Assembly (NCBI GenBank): GCA_039720395.1
Contig: CM077823.1
Coordinates: 6,128,909 to 6,192,908 of the forward strand
DNA length: 64,000 bases
From: Liquidambar formosana
Taxonomy: Eukaryota > Streptophyta > Magnoliopsida > Saxifragales > Altingiaceae
Direction of reading: 5' to 3'
Shown here: piece after piece, positions 10,845 through 22,127 of the stretch
Layout: each line of letters starts with the position of its first letter
Numbering within the stretch: position 1 is the first letter of the stretch
Program-made: the position numbers and the translations under genes
The notes under the pieces: model-generated
What the model was told of the DNA's origin: nothing
The model's database searches: none
The model's input: the letters and a program-made list of their open reading frames with translations, nothing else

Positions 10845-12482
10845 TAGGGCTGCAAATGAGCTAAGCCGCTCATTAAGGGCTCGCAAGAAAGCTCGTTAAA
10901 GGCTCAGCTCAAGCTCGATCATTTAATAAATGAGCCAAGCTCAAGCCCTAATCTTAGGCTTGTTTAATAAACAAGCCGAGCTTGAGCATACCAAAGCTCG
11001 GCTCGTTTAGGCTCGTGAACAAGCTCATTAAGAGCTTAATGAGAAGCTCGTTTGGGGCTCGATAAAAAGCTCATTAGTGAGCTTGTTTCAGGGTATTGAG
11101 TGGGGACATAATTGTCTTACTATATATATTTTTTTTTGGGACGGCTAAGGGCAAGCAATTACACATCAATACAAATGACTAATAACTTCATATTAAATGA
11201 CTACAAACTTAATTAAGAAGGGCTAGTAACTGTCTTTATTTACCACTTACCAGTAGCGGGACGAATCTGTAATTTCTCCCCCCACCTCTTTTTTTTTTTT
11301 TTTTTCTTTTTACGGCGTCGTTTTATCTCTAGCTATGTGTATAACCCTAACCTAACCCTTCAAACTCTAATATTTGCTCCAAAAATCTCTAAGCTTCCTT
11401 CTCTGTCTCTTTGACGGTGCCCTGAACTAAGCCCTAATCCCCTAACCTTCAACTCCCTCCGACAGCCATTTTTGAAGCCTACGTTAGGGCAGCCATTGGG
11501 ATGCCCTCTAGCCGACAGCCACTGTGAGATTTCCAGCGAGCTCCACCCTTGCTGACAACCACTGTGAAGCCCTCTTTGCGACCCAAAACCCCAGCCATCA
11601 TCACCATTGAAGCAACACCGACCCAAGCCTTTCCAGTCATCGTCGTCGCTTCAATGCCAAGATCCCACTATATCACCGCTGTACATCACTCCTTCATCGA
11701 TGGCAAGAGTTCACGACGAGCCACTTATATTTTCATCTCAGATCCGTGATTCGTCGAGCCCCCTTGCCATCAACGATTCTTCCCGCCTCAGATCTGTGGA
11801 GCCATTGTGTTATTTGTCGCTGTCAGATCTTCTGCCGCTTTTAACGCCACTGTCGAGCAGCTATTGGACTATTGCCGACAAACCGTCACCATTAGATATT
11901 GTTTTATCTGTATTTTCTTTATCTTTTTTTTTTTGAATGCTAAGTATGTTGGATTGTTGGGTATATGTTTCACTATTCATATGCTTTTTAGATGATTTTA
12001 GTGTATATATTTCATTGTTTGCACTGTTTGAGGTTATTTTTATGAGTTGGGTTCGGTTTATAGTCATTGATCAATCTCCATTCTCCTGACCAAGATCTTA
12101 TTTGGTTGTTTATAGATGAATATACATGTTGGATCTGATGTACTGGATTTTCACCCCTTTATCCTTTATTTGCTGGATTTTCACCCCTTTATTTGCTAGA
12201 ACTACCATGGATTATGAATTTTGGTGAAAAAAAATATAAAAAAAAATTAAATGAGCCGTCGAGTTTAAGCTCGAATTTGAGCTCGAGCTTGAGCTCGACT
12301 TGTTAATTCTAAACGAGTTGAGCCGAGCCGAGCTCGAACTTTAATATTTTCTCATGAGCCGAGCTCGAGCTTGAAATTAAGGCTAGTTAAAAGCTCGACT
12401 CGTTAATTATTGAACAAGCTTTCAAACGAGCCTGAGCTGAGAACTCTAAAGCTCAACTCGGCTCGGCTCGTTTGCACCCCTA
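10845..12482. mobile_element. hAT-type non-autonomous transposon nested in Tat element
   Basis: The left end TAGGGCTGCAAATGAGC and the reverse complement of the right end, TAGGGGTGCAAACGAGC, differ at two of 17 positions. The flanks GTGGACAA (10837-10844) and GTGGACAG (12483-12490) form an 8-bp duplication with one mismatch, the hAT length. Both subterminal regions are filled with GAGCTCGA/GCTCGA words in both orientations, typical of plant hAT ends. The interior (11300-11950) is GC-richer and exon-like but holds no transposase. A MITE lies inside at about 11138-11283. Confidence 0.85.
11138..11283. mobile_element. MITE copy inside the hAT element (AATTACAGAT family)
   Basis: The right end CTGTAATTTCTCCCCCC and interior words (AATTACACATCAATACAAAT, AATGACTACAAACTTAA) match the MITEs at 29939-30159 and 30690-30842 in the WAT1 introns. 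The left terminus is partly lost (starts GGGACGGCTAAGGG). Confidence 0.55.
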
Positions 12483-13078
12483 GTGGACAGGAATGGGAAA
12501 ACCAAGTGGATTAAATAAATTTCTTAACAGGTCTAAGGCCTATTGCAAGATTAAAACAGATAACTGGGCCTTAAAACAAAGAGTTTAAACAATAGTGTGG
12601 CCTATTTTGAACCAACCGACCCACTCGGCATGTGGATTTGGGCTTAACCATTACAGTTGATTCGGGTAACAAACTTAAAGCCCAATGTTGTCTAAATTTA
12701 AGCCCTATTAGTGTGAGGATTATACAGAAGTTGTGTAATGAACCCAAGCCCAAAAAAATAAATAAATAAATAAATGAAAACAATGAATGGGTTGGGAGCC
12801 AATTGAGAGTAGGATGAGTGCATTGTAAAGGGCTTAAATTCACAATAATACTGGGCTTTTCTTTTCTGATTTATCCTATGCAAACTTTTTGAAGAATTAG
12901 TGAACATGATAAAAGTATGCATAAGATAGAAAAATTCTTAAAATGTTAATTATATTGGGATGGAACCTAAACGATTTTCGACTAGCAGAACACAATTGGT
13001 CGCTCAACAAAGTCACAGGAGCTCAGTGCTGCTTGGGTTAGATCACCAACAACAAACAGGTTAAAGAAGAATAAAACT

Positions 13079-14978
13079 ATGGCAGACCCCGCGCTAATGG
13101 AAATATTGGGCCGAATGGAAACAACGATAGGAAAACCAGATGCATGGGTGGTTGGGATACAGGATCATCTCCAAAACTTGGAAAAAAAAAAAAAAAAAAA
13201 AGAGAAAGAAAAGCCGGAAGAAGGAATGACAAGTGAAGAAATACCTTCAGCAAAAAAAAAAAAAGGAGGAAGGGACCTCATCAGACAAAAAAGGTAAAGG
13301 AAGAAAGAAAGAAGTAAGGGAGATGAAAATGAAATGTAGGAAGAGGATGATTATGTTGACTATATGAAAAAGAAAAAAGAATGGGAAAAGTGAGAAAAAT
13401 ATACAGTTGGGCAAGAGGAGATGAAAGAGAAAGTGGGGAAGATGCATGCAGTAATGCATAAATCCCAAGGCATGGATGATTTCATGTTTGTTGGAGGATC
13501 GTCTTCTGATCTTTTAGCAAATTTACCATCGAAGTTCAAAATTGTTGACAGAGAGAAGTTCGACGGGAATGGAGATCCCAAATGGCATATTCGCTAGTAC
13601 ATGAATATTGTAAGAATGAAAGGAATGAATGAAGCCCAAGCGTTGGCTGCTTTTTCCTTATCACTTGTTGAAGAGGCTTCCAAATGGTACTATAGCCTGG
13701 ATGATACACAAATTTCATCTTGGTAACCATTACTGAAGCTATTCAAAAACCAGTACAACTACAACACCATGCTGGACACGACTTTATGTGATCTTGAGAT
13801 GACAACACAAAAGTGTGGCGAGACATTTTCTGAATTCCTAGCTAGGTGGATGAAAAAAGCAATCAAAATGGTGAACGGGCCTATAGAAAGGGATCAAGTC
13901 AATTTTATCATAAAAAATTTGCAGCCTGTGTATTCCAATCGGTTGTTGGTGTCTCCTGTTATGAACTTTGAACAGTTGTGTGATTGTGGGACTCGCATCG
14001 AGCAAGCAATAAACAGTGGGCAAGTAGACAAAAATGAAGGGAAGGCGATGAAGAAAACTTATGGATCTGGAGGGTGTTCTAACAACCAATGTGGAAACAA
14101 GGCCGTTAATCCACCTTCAAACTCAAACATAGTAGCAGTTGTGAACCAAGGGGCAAGAAGAGAGTTTGATGATCTGGGGATGTCTTTGTCCAAAGCTTTT
14201 GCCAATTTGACGAAAAGAGGGCATCTGCAAGCACTAGCACCGCATCCTCTGCCTAATCCTATCCCACCGCGTTATAATTTAAATGAATTTTGTCATTTTC
14301 ATCAAATGGCGGGGCATCAGATCGATACTGTGCCAGGTTGAGACATGAAATTCAAGACCTAATTGATAACAAGATCCCTAAGCTAAGAGAAGGTGCATAA
14401 CCAAACATCCATCAAAACCCTTTGCTAGAATACCAGAGGAATGTTGTGCTTATAGAGCGAGACACTAAGATGTGGGATCCTTGCAATCTCATAAAGGAAG
14501 TAATGGTATTAGATGTTGATGCTTGGAAGGATTGCAACGAAATCAATGTCCAGAAAGGGACTTTCTGGGATTCTATGGATGATGTGGTGACAGAAGAAGA
14601 TGGAATTCTGCATCTGACTCGGTTTGGGAGGCATTTTAAACCATCTTACCTGGAAGGGGATCACCTAGGAAGGGAAGCTAAGCTACAAAGAAACAACAAG
14701 AAGCCAAATAAAGAAGACGACGAGGATCATGTGCTGAAACAATTGAAGAAAACTCAGGCAAATATCTCCATATGGGGGCTCTTGGTGGCATCCAAAAAGC
14801 ATCGGCAAGCAGTTCTAGAAGCCCTCGCTAGAAAAGAAATACTAATGGAGACCTCACCAGAAGAAGTAATAGCGCTGATGGGTACAAGCCCAGGGGGTAA
14901 GGCCGTGCTAGCATTTTCAATAGACGACTTGCCAGTTGAAGGAATTGCTCATACCAAGCCTTTATACATTATTGTGGA
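13079..14978 (+). pseudogene. gag: gag region of Tat element, decayed
   Basis: ATG 13079 begins MADPALMEILGRMETT, a typical Tat Gag start, and then runs into an A-rich Lys/Glu stretch. The capsid-like part is recognisable from about 13480: FKIVDREKFDGNGDPKWHIR, then EEASKWYYSL, and the open frame 13769-14341 with FSEFLARWMKKA and QVNFIIKNL. A truncated zinc-knuckle-like segment (FCHFHQMAGHQIDT) breaks at a frameshift near 14335 and continues in another frame (LRHEIQDLIDN). The linker (14422-15030) leads to protease. Internal stops lie at about 13597 (TAG) and 13723 (TAA). In an active element this would be the structural protein packaging the genomic RNA. Confidence 0.85.
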
Positions 14979-15330
14979 ATGCAATTGCAAGAAAATACCA
15001 GTAGTCCTGTGGACAATGGGTCTGCATTAAATGTGTTCCCGATGCGCACTGCCTCCAAGTTGGGACTCACTGAAGAACAACTTACACCATCTGCTTTGAC
15101 TGTGCGGGCTTATGACAACGGGTGCCGCAAGATTCTGGGGACCTTTAAGGCTGCATGTACTGTGGGACTAGTAGAGTCAGAGGTAGAATTCTGCGTGGTG
15201 AACATTGATACCAATTTTAATCTCCTGCTGGGAAGAACATAGTTACACCCACTTGGGGCAGTGCCTTCTACTCTTCATCAGAAGATTAAGCTCCCTTGGA
15301 AAGAAGAAATCCTGATAATACACGGGATGG
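14979..15330 (+). pseudogene. Retropepsin-like protease domain of Tat element
   Basis: The frame 14979-15242 contains VDNGSALNVFPM, where the active-site Asp is followed by Asn-Gly-Ser, the form usual in the Tat lineage, instead of the DTG/DSG of most retropepsins. The C-terminal hydrophobic-hydrophobic-Gly motif is NFNLLLGRT. After the stop at 15240-15242 the frame goes on with HPLGAVPSTLHQKIKLPW, the normal end of this domain. The frame is offset from the preceding gag linker. An active copy would cleave the Gag-Pol polyprotein. Confidence 0.8.
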
Positions 15331-15419
15331 TGAAATCACTGCTCCAGTCTGTGAAGTGAAATGAGAAGAAGCTAAAATGATCTAGAGAGGGTTTGAGATT
15401 ACCAAGTTATTAAAAAAAT

Positions 15420-15651
15420 AGGGCCATGTGAGATAGAAAAGATTTCTCCTGATTTTGGAAAAGGTATCAATCATATTGCCGCTCATCTTATGAAAAAGAT
15501 GAACTTTATGTCTGGAATGGGTCTGGGAAAATATAATCAAGGGGTAGCTGAATTCCCAGATTTTAAGCTACAGAATAATTGTCTTGGGTTGGGATACAAT
15601 GATGAAAACAATGGCTTGCCAATCAACTGAGGCACACTCAATAGGAACTTC
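15420..15651 (+). pseudogene. G-patch domain between protease and RT
   Basis: The frame reads through HLMKKMNFMSGMGLGKYNQG, which fits the G-patch pattern (hydrophobic-x-x-M-G-[FY]-x-x-G-x-G-L-G-K-x-x-x-G) with one early Gly replaced by Asn. It is followed by VAEFPDF and LGLGY. G-patch modules are reported from Tat-lineage Pol proteins and may bind RNA or a helicase. A stop lies at about 15628 (TGA). No splice-site pair typical of the Ogre intron was evident between protease and RT. Confidence 0.7.
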
Positions 15652-17190
15652 GTGAAAAAAGGAGATGACTTTCTTTACTGTGGGTTCCTAGAACCTTGGT
15701 TTGATCGTGTAACTGGAAAAATGGTGCCAGTGCTGGAAATCTTCTTCAATGCAGTGCTGAAGATTGGAAAAAAAGAGATGATGGGTGCAAAGAAGGAGAA
15801 GCTAAAGACTGAAGACTGGGTAAGTTTTTTGGAAGGGGAAATGATGCAAGCATTGCTGGAACCCAAGCAGACTAAGTGGATCAATGCCTTGACTGATGAG
15901 GTTGCTGCTGACAACTCGGCTGATCTGATCACTTCTGCTGATGGGTGCACTAGTGCATGGGAATGGGGAAAAGGGTTTGAAATTGTAACTAGCGTTATAA
16001 CTAAGAATAAGCTCAAACCCAAAAATGTAACCACCCCTGTTGTTGGTAGTAATATTTTTGATTCCGCGTATTTCGATGTGTCTTTTTATTACGAAACTGC
16101 ATTATCACAAGATATTGATTACATTAAAGAATTAATTAAGAAAGACCAAGAAAGGAAGGTAATACCTATTCAAGATGAAACTATTTTAATAGACTTGGGT
16201 ATTAATGAGAATCATAAAGAAATACGAATTAGTTCTACCTTGTCTGAAGCAGAACAGGGCAAGTTGATAGCCTTATTGCGTGAGTATAGTGATGTATTTG
16301 CTTGGTCTTATCAAGACATGCCTAGCATTGACTCTGAGATAGCACAACATCACATATCGATAAAGGAAGACACTAAGCCAATGAAACAGAAGTTTCGTCG
16401 CATGAAGCCTGAGTTGATGATAAAAATCAAGGATGAAGTCATTAAACTTCTTAATGTGGGGTTCATTAAGGCAGTGATGTAGACTGATTGGGTAGCCAAC
16501 ATCGTGCCAGTTCCAAAGAAAGATGGAAAGATATGGATGTGCGTGGACTACAGGGACCTCAATAGGGCATGCCCAAAAGATGAATTTTCGTTACCTCACA
16601 TCGATGTCTTGGTGGATAATACAGCTGGAAGTGCGATGATGTCATTTATGGATGGATTCTTGGGTTACAATCAGATTAAGATGGCTCCAGAAGATGTAAG
16701 CAAGACCACCTTTGTAACAGAATGGGGCATTTATGGCTATATAGTCATGCTTTTTGGCTTGAAGAATGTAGGGGCAACTTACCAGAGAATGGCTACTGCA
16801 CTTTTACATGACATGATGCATAAAGAGGTGGAAGTATATGTTGACGACATGATCATGAAGTCAGGAACCAGAGAAGAGCACTAGTCCAATTTGAAGAAAT
16901 TCTTTGATAGGATCAGGAAATATAAACTGAGGCTAAACCCACAGAAATGTGCTTTTGGGGTGACGATTGGGAAATTGTTGGGTTATGTGGTGAGTAGCAA
17001 AGGTATTGAGATAGACCCAACAAAAAGTAAAGCCATCCTTGAAATGGCACCTCTAAAGACTAAGAAAGAGGTCAGAGGATTTCTAAGGCGATTACAGTAC
17101 ATCAGCCGTTTCATAGCCAAAATGACTACCACTTGTGAACCGATCTTCAAGTTGTTGAAGAAAGGGGGGAACAAAGAATGGAATGATCAA
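15652..17190 (+). pseudogene. pol: Reverse transcriptase domain of Tat element, nonsense-interrupted
   Basis: A long N-terminal linker (15652-16280) precedes RT. RT motifs follow in order: TKPMKQKFRRMKPEL, ANIVPVPKKDGKIWMCVDYR, RACPKDEFSLPHIDVLVD, MDGFLGYNQIKMA, FGLKNVGATYQRM, and the catalytic YVDD (VEVYVDDMIMKS, about 16836-16865). Thumb-type sequence follows (LRLNPQKCAFGV, SSKGIEIDP). The only lesions are TAG stops at 16480 and 16882; the frame itself is kept. It would copy element RNA into DNA. Confidence 0.92.
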
Positions 17191-17690
17191 TGCCAGCAAG
17201 CCTTTGATGCAGTAAAGGAGTACCTCTTGAAGTCGCCAATTCTGCAGCCCCCAAGGCCAGGAAAACCTTTGCTACTTTATCTGTTGGTATTCGAAGAAGC
17301 ATTAGGATGTATATTGGCACAGGATAATGGGCAAGGAGGTGAACATGCTGTATACTACCTCAGTAAAAAGTTACATGGCTATGAAACGCACTACTTTCCA
17401 ATTGAGAAGTCATGCTTCGCTCTCGTATGGGCCGCAAAGAAGTTGAGACACATTCTGCTGAGTTATGAAGTTTGGGTGGTGGCTCGAATGGACCCATTAA
17501 AATACTTGTTTGAGAAGGCTGTGCTGAATGGGAGAATGTCATGATGGGCAATAATCTTGGCGGGATATGAATTAAAATATATCACTCGGAAGAGCATAAA
17601 AGGGAGAGCGATAACCAAACATTGTGCAGAGCATCCAGTTATGGGGCAAAATCTCGATGATGATTTTCCAGACGAGAATGTTTTGGCGAT
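17191..17690 (+). pseudogene. First RNase H domain (retroelement type), degenerate
   Basis: It follows RT in the same frame: QCQQAFDAVKEYLLKSPILQ, KPLLLYLLVFEEALGCILAQ, AVYYLSKKLHGYETHYFPIE and KSCFALVWAAKKLRHIL. The expected first catalytic Asp (usually Y-x-D) is replaced in LLLYLLVFEEALG, so this domain looks inactive, as is common for the first RNase H in Tat elements. A TGA stop at 17542-17544 fits a CGA to TGA change. Confidence 0.8.
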
Positions 17691-18210
17691 TGAAGAGGGA
17701 ATAGTGTGGAAAATGTACTTTGACGAGGCCTTGAATCAATACGGGGATGGAATTGGGGTATTCCTAATTGCTCCAGATGGATCACACATCCTAATGTCTA
17801 TAAAGTTGAATTTTGAGAATTCAAACAACACAGCAGAGTATGAAGCGTGTATTACTGGAATGGAAGCTCTATTGGTTTTGGGGGTACGAGAAGTGGAAGT
17901 ATTTGGTGATTCTGCCCTAATAATATCACAAGTTCAAAAGATTTGGAAGACCAGGGAAGAACATCTCATACCATACCAGGGGTATCTGGAGAAGCTTACG
18001 TAGAAATTCGACAAGGTCATTTATACTCCACTCCCTAGATCACGCAATCAATTTGCTAATGCCCTGGTGACTCTAGCATCCATAATCAACGTACCAGAAG
18101 GTGCCCCAATGAAGCCATTAAGTATACACCAGAAGTCTCGACCGACATATGAGGAAGCCGTGATATTGATAGATGCGGAGCCTAGTGATGGGATACCTTA
18201 GTATTATGAC
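17691..18210 (+). pseudogene. Second, archaeal-type RNase H (aRNH) domain
   Basis: The segment carries MYFDEALNQYGDGIGVFLI, NNTAEYEACITGMEALL and EVFGDSALIISQVQ. Catalytic positions D (YFDEA), E (AEYEA) and D (FGDS) are all kept. This extra domain marks the Tat lineage. TAG stops at 18001 and 18199 interrupt the otherwise continuous frame. The domain is thought to have been acquired from the host and to have taken over RNA-strand removal. Confidence 0.85.
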
Positions 18211-19447
18211 ATCAAGAATGTGATTGAGAAAAGTGAATATCCGGAAGATGTTGACAAGAAGGACCGAAGGGCATTGCGTCTCATGGCTGCACAGTACATC
18301 TTATGTGGAGGAGATTTATATAAAAGATCATATAATGGGATTCATTTGCTATGTGTGGATAAAGAAAAGGCACGAATTCTTATGGGGGAAGTGCATGAAG
18401 GTGTATGTGGGCCTCATATGAGCGGCAAGATGTTAGCCAAAAAAATAGTCATAATAGGATACTTCTGGACAACCATGGTAGGAGACTGTGTGGAATACGT
18501 AAAGAAGTGCCATCAATGCCAAGTGTATGCCAACTTGAACTATATGCCACCGGTGGAACTGCATCAAATGACGTCGCCATGGCCATTTTCTACTTGGGGC
18601 ATCAACATAATTGGAGAAATTAAACCCGAAACTACGAGAAGACACAAGTATATTCTAGTTGCTATAGACTACTTTACCAAATGGGTAAAAGTATCTGCTT
18701 ATGTGGAGTTGAAGTCGTCACACGTAGCCAGGTTCATTGAACAGAACATTATATGTCGATACGGAGTGCCATATGAAGTGATCACAGATAATGGGTTACA
18801 CTTCTAGAATGAGGTCAATGCACCATTTGAGGAGTATCAGATAAAGCATCACAAGTCTTCCCCGTATAGACCTCAGACAAATGGAGCTGTGGAAGCTACC
18901 AACAAAAATATTAAGTCAATCCTGGAGAAAAGCACAGTCACATATAAAGATTAGGTAGAAAAATTACCATTTTCACTTTGGGGCTGTCGTACATCCATAA
19001 GAACGTCAACTGGTGCTACATCATACTCTTTGGTGTATGGGATGGAAACCGTGTTACCAGTAGAGATGGAAGTTGGTTCGTTGAGGACTATAATAGAAAA
19101 CCAAATATCAGAAGCAAAATGGGTGAAGAGTAGGTATGAGCAGTTAGCATTGATTGATGAGAAGAGATTGTAGTCTTTGTACCATGTTCAAGGCTATCAG
19201 AAAAGAATCGCTAGAGCTTTCAACAAAAGGGTAAGGCCTAGAGGACTAAAGGAAGGAGATTTGATGCTTAATTAAGCAGATGCAAGCACAAATATTTGAT
19301 CCAATAGGTAAGTTCAGGCCCAGTTGGATAGGCCCGTACATTATAAAGACAGTCATGTTAGGAGGAGCAGTTAAGCTGATCAATGGGGATGGTAACGAAC
19401 TCATACAGATGGTCAACATGGATCGATTGCGAAAGTATTACGTGTAA
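18211..19447 (+). pseudogene. Integrase domain and end of pol
   Basis: The zinc-binding HHCC region is seen as VHEGVCGPHMSGKML and CVEYVKKCHQCQ. The DDE core has WPFSTWGINIIGEI, where the first Asp is Asn, then VITDNGLHF (second Asp kept), then PYRPQTNGAVEATNKNIKS (Glu kept). The C-terminus ends MDRLRKYYV at TAA 19445-19447, after a frameshift near 19270. Stops are TAG 18805, TAG 18952, TAG 19171 and TAA 19273. Loss of the first catalytic Asp would abolish strand transfer even without the stops. Confidence 0.9.
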
Positions 19448-19995
19448 GAAGAAGCATACGAACTACGAGGACTTGATTTCCCAAGAAAAAAGAAAAAAGA
19501 GCAAGTTATGGTATCACAAAATTCAAAGTTGAGGTTTGGGAATACGTAGGCAGCCCTGTATAGGTGCGGTCCAAATCATGAAAGAAAAGGGTAGTGGTGT
19601 AATCTGTAGAAGGGATGATGCAGCCAATTCATTGAGATTCTCATTAAATACAAAAGTCAATTAAAAAGCAGATTCTTGAAAACGAATAACCAATACATCT
19701 TGGTCATTTTTATTTAAGTTGAAAATGTAAGCAGGAAATAATGTGAAGTACAGTGAAGTCTAGAAAGACACATTGATATGCACCTTCTTTTCAATCTCTT
19801 GTCCTCTTTGAAATCTCTTCTTTTGCAACTGGTACTTTTCCTCTTGTATTGAGCCTCAATTTTTGTTTTCTTGGCATTTTCCAAATCCATAACCAACCAG
19901 TCATAGTAGGATGATGGTGGGTTTACTATTGTCGAGGCTTGGAGGCTGCCTATTTGCGGCCTATTTTTCCATAATGATTAGACTCGCTTAATAGC
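19448..19995 (+). other. Non-coding spacer between pol and antisense ORF
   Basis: A short motif common after pol in this lineage, AATACGTAGGCAGCC, lies at about 19541-19555. No ORF of note was seen. Confidence 0.5.
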
Positions 19996-21065
19996 TCACG
20001 CGAAAATGGGGCAAGTGTATCCAGTGTGATCTTTGTTGAGAGCATATTGATTCTTCCCAAATTGGCGTGTAATACGAGCCGCAGGGTAGTATGAGATTTC
20101 ATGCAGACCAATCAGCATTACGCTCCCAGGGAGCACCAACTCAGTGGTCATTTGGCTGATGCGCTACCACGGGCAGTACCAATGAATATGATGACAAGGT
20201 AAGGAGTCTAAAAATTCTCGCAGTTTCTCAGCATCTGGAAAGGGTTTAATTAACTTGCGATAGCGATAGTGTTCTAGTTTATAAGGATTTAGCATTGGTT
20301 CTTCAACCAGCTGGAATCGCTCATACAGCCATATCTGATGCACGAAAAGAATAAGAATGTATCGAAAGTTGATGGATGGAATACAAAAAATAATCAAAGT
20401 ACCTATAATAATAGGGGACTACCGCATCGTAGAAAAGTCTTATTCTATACTGCATTGTCTAGACCATTGAGAGTTTCTGCGAGAATAATCATGCAAGGAT
20501 TTTGGGTAGAAATGTGTTGCATCACATGACGGAGAGTTAAGTCTGCTGAGTGGAGATCGCTGATGAGAAGATACCCCGCCAATAAACAAAGACAAAGAGC
20601 TTTGGAAGTGCAATTGTATAGTGAAAGAGGATGAGTAGAGAAACATCGCACAAGAGGTTCAAGATCTATGGTAGAATTGGCACACTATAACTTGGTCTGC
20701 CTCACAGAAATGTCCAGAACTGAAGTAAGACTAGAAGGGAGAGGGACAGTTAAAGAAGGGAGTAGAAGATTGTGAGAGTTTGGGTACTTAAGGATAGCCC
20801 TAAATTCTTCAATAGTGGGGCACATCTCTATATTGTTGAAACAAAACACATGAAGAAGGGAATCCCAATATTTAGTGATTGTTGTAAGGAAACTCTCATT
20901 AATCTTAACTTGACAATAGTGGATCAAAGAAGATAAGTGGAATGATTCGAGTTGTTGATTTGCTTGACAATTGGGAGACAAAAGCCATCTTTTGATATCT
21001 GAAAGGGAGAAGGAATTAGCCATGATGCTTTGAAAGAATTGCAAAGGGGCAGAATGCCTATTCAT
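19996..21065 (-). pseudogene. Antisense plant mobile domain (PMD)-like ORF, decayed
   Basis: Read on the minus strand from ATG 21065, the first 126 codons contain FHLSSLIHYCQVKINESFLT, KYWDSLLHVFCFNNIEMCPT and EEFRAILKYP. This is the pattern of the N-terminal PMD (trp-x-phe-x-phe and PT-x-EE). After a break the similarity continues in other frames: ALCLCLLAGYLLISDL and ILAETLNGLDNAV (20651-20445), IWLYERFQLVEEPMLNPYKL (about 20340), then VMLIGLHEISYYPAARITRQ (about 20110-20050), ending at a TGA at 19996-19998. PMD proteins include the Arabidopsis MAIN/MAIL silencing factors and transposon-encoded relatives. Position after pol and antisense orientation agree with the extra ORFs known from Tat elements. 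Several stops and frameshifts disable it. Confidence 0.7.
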
Positions 21066-22127
21066 AGAAGGAAAGTAAGCTTACCGGCCAGGATCAATTC
21101 ATAGGTCTGCATGATGAAAATCAGCTTTTTTATGAAAGTGAGGGTAAATGACCAAAGCATTGGCTATTGTGGTTGCCACACTATTCGTGCATTTTATGTG
21201 TTTGGTATACGCACACCTTTTTTGACATATACATGGAACGTCCTATCATTTTTTTTTCCTGAGTCCATTTGGTGTTTTGCGGCATGCCTTGTCTTAATTC
21301 AATTATTACTGTTCATGTGTCAAATAATGAGCTTATTTCTCATGTGATAATGCTAGTTCAATCATTGAAAAAAGAAAAGGAGAAAGGAAAAGGTGCAAGC
21401 CAAACAAGAATATGAAATCATTTGGGTAGAAAAAAAAAAAAAAAAAAAAAAGGGACCCATGTGCACAATTGTCAAAGGCATTCAAAAAGCAACAAAAGCA
21501 TGATTTAAATGTGCATGTTCAAAAGGAGGAACAAAGGAAGGAAACGTTTAAGTGCATCCCAAAATATTAGGTGTTTTAAGAATTTAAAACAAATAAGTTG
21601 AATCATCTCTACAGATCTGCCCATCGTTAGTTGTAATAGGGGTGGGAGACGTTAGATGTTCATTCATGCATACGCATTTTTGCAATCAATTCAGGTGGCA
21701 AGAAAAAGAAAAAAAGAAGAAGAAAGACATGTGAAAAAAAAAAGAAAAAAGGAAAAAATATGCAAGACGTGAGCACATACCCTGCGAGTGCCAGGCACAT
21801 TAGGATAACCCAGGACATCCTCCAGATGAGAAATGTGGGTCTCAGCAAAATGCCCTGATGGGATCTACATAGCTTGGGAAAGAAGAGAACCGACGCAACA
21901 CGCTTGTCAAAGGTAACACAGGTAAGTAACAGCACAGGAATGTGGCAACAAGTCATGCTTCAAAAATGCTAAGAGATAAGAAATAAAGGAATAAGCTGGT
22001 ACAACATGGGTCATGTGTACGTGTGAGGCATCCCTAGGAATAAATATAAAAGCAAGTTTTGCATAAAACTGATGATCATGAATAAGAATATTCAATCCAA
22101 TTCTCATAAAGAAAAGAAAATGAAGAT
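21066..22127. other. Non-coding 3' region of Tat element
   Basis: A-rich tracts lie at 21430-21452 and 21705-21760. No domain-bearing ORF was seen on either strand. The minus-strand promoter of the PMD-like ORF would lie in the left part, but no motif was convincing. Confidence 0.5.

Noticed and set aside
15242..15660. Ogre-type intron between protease and RT
   Set aside because: The region encodes the G-patch and linker in near-continuous frame. No long non-coding stretch with GT-AG ends was evident.
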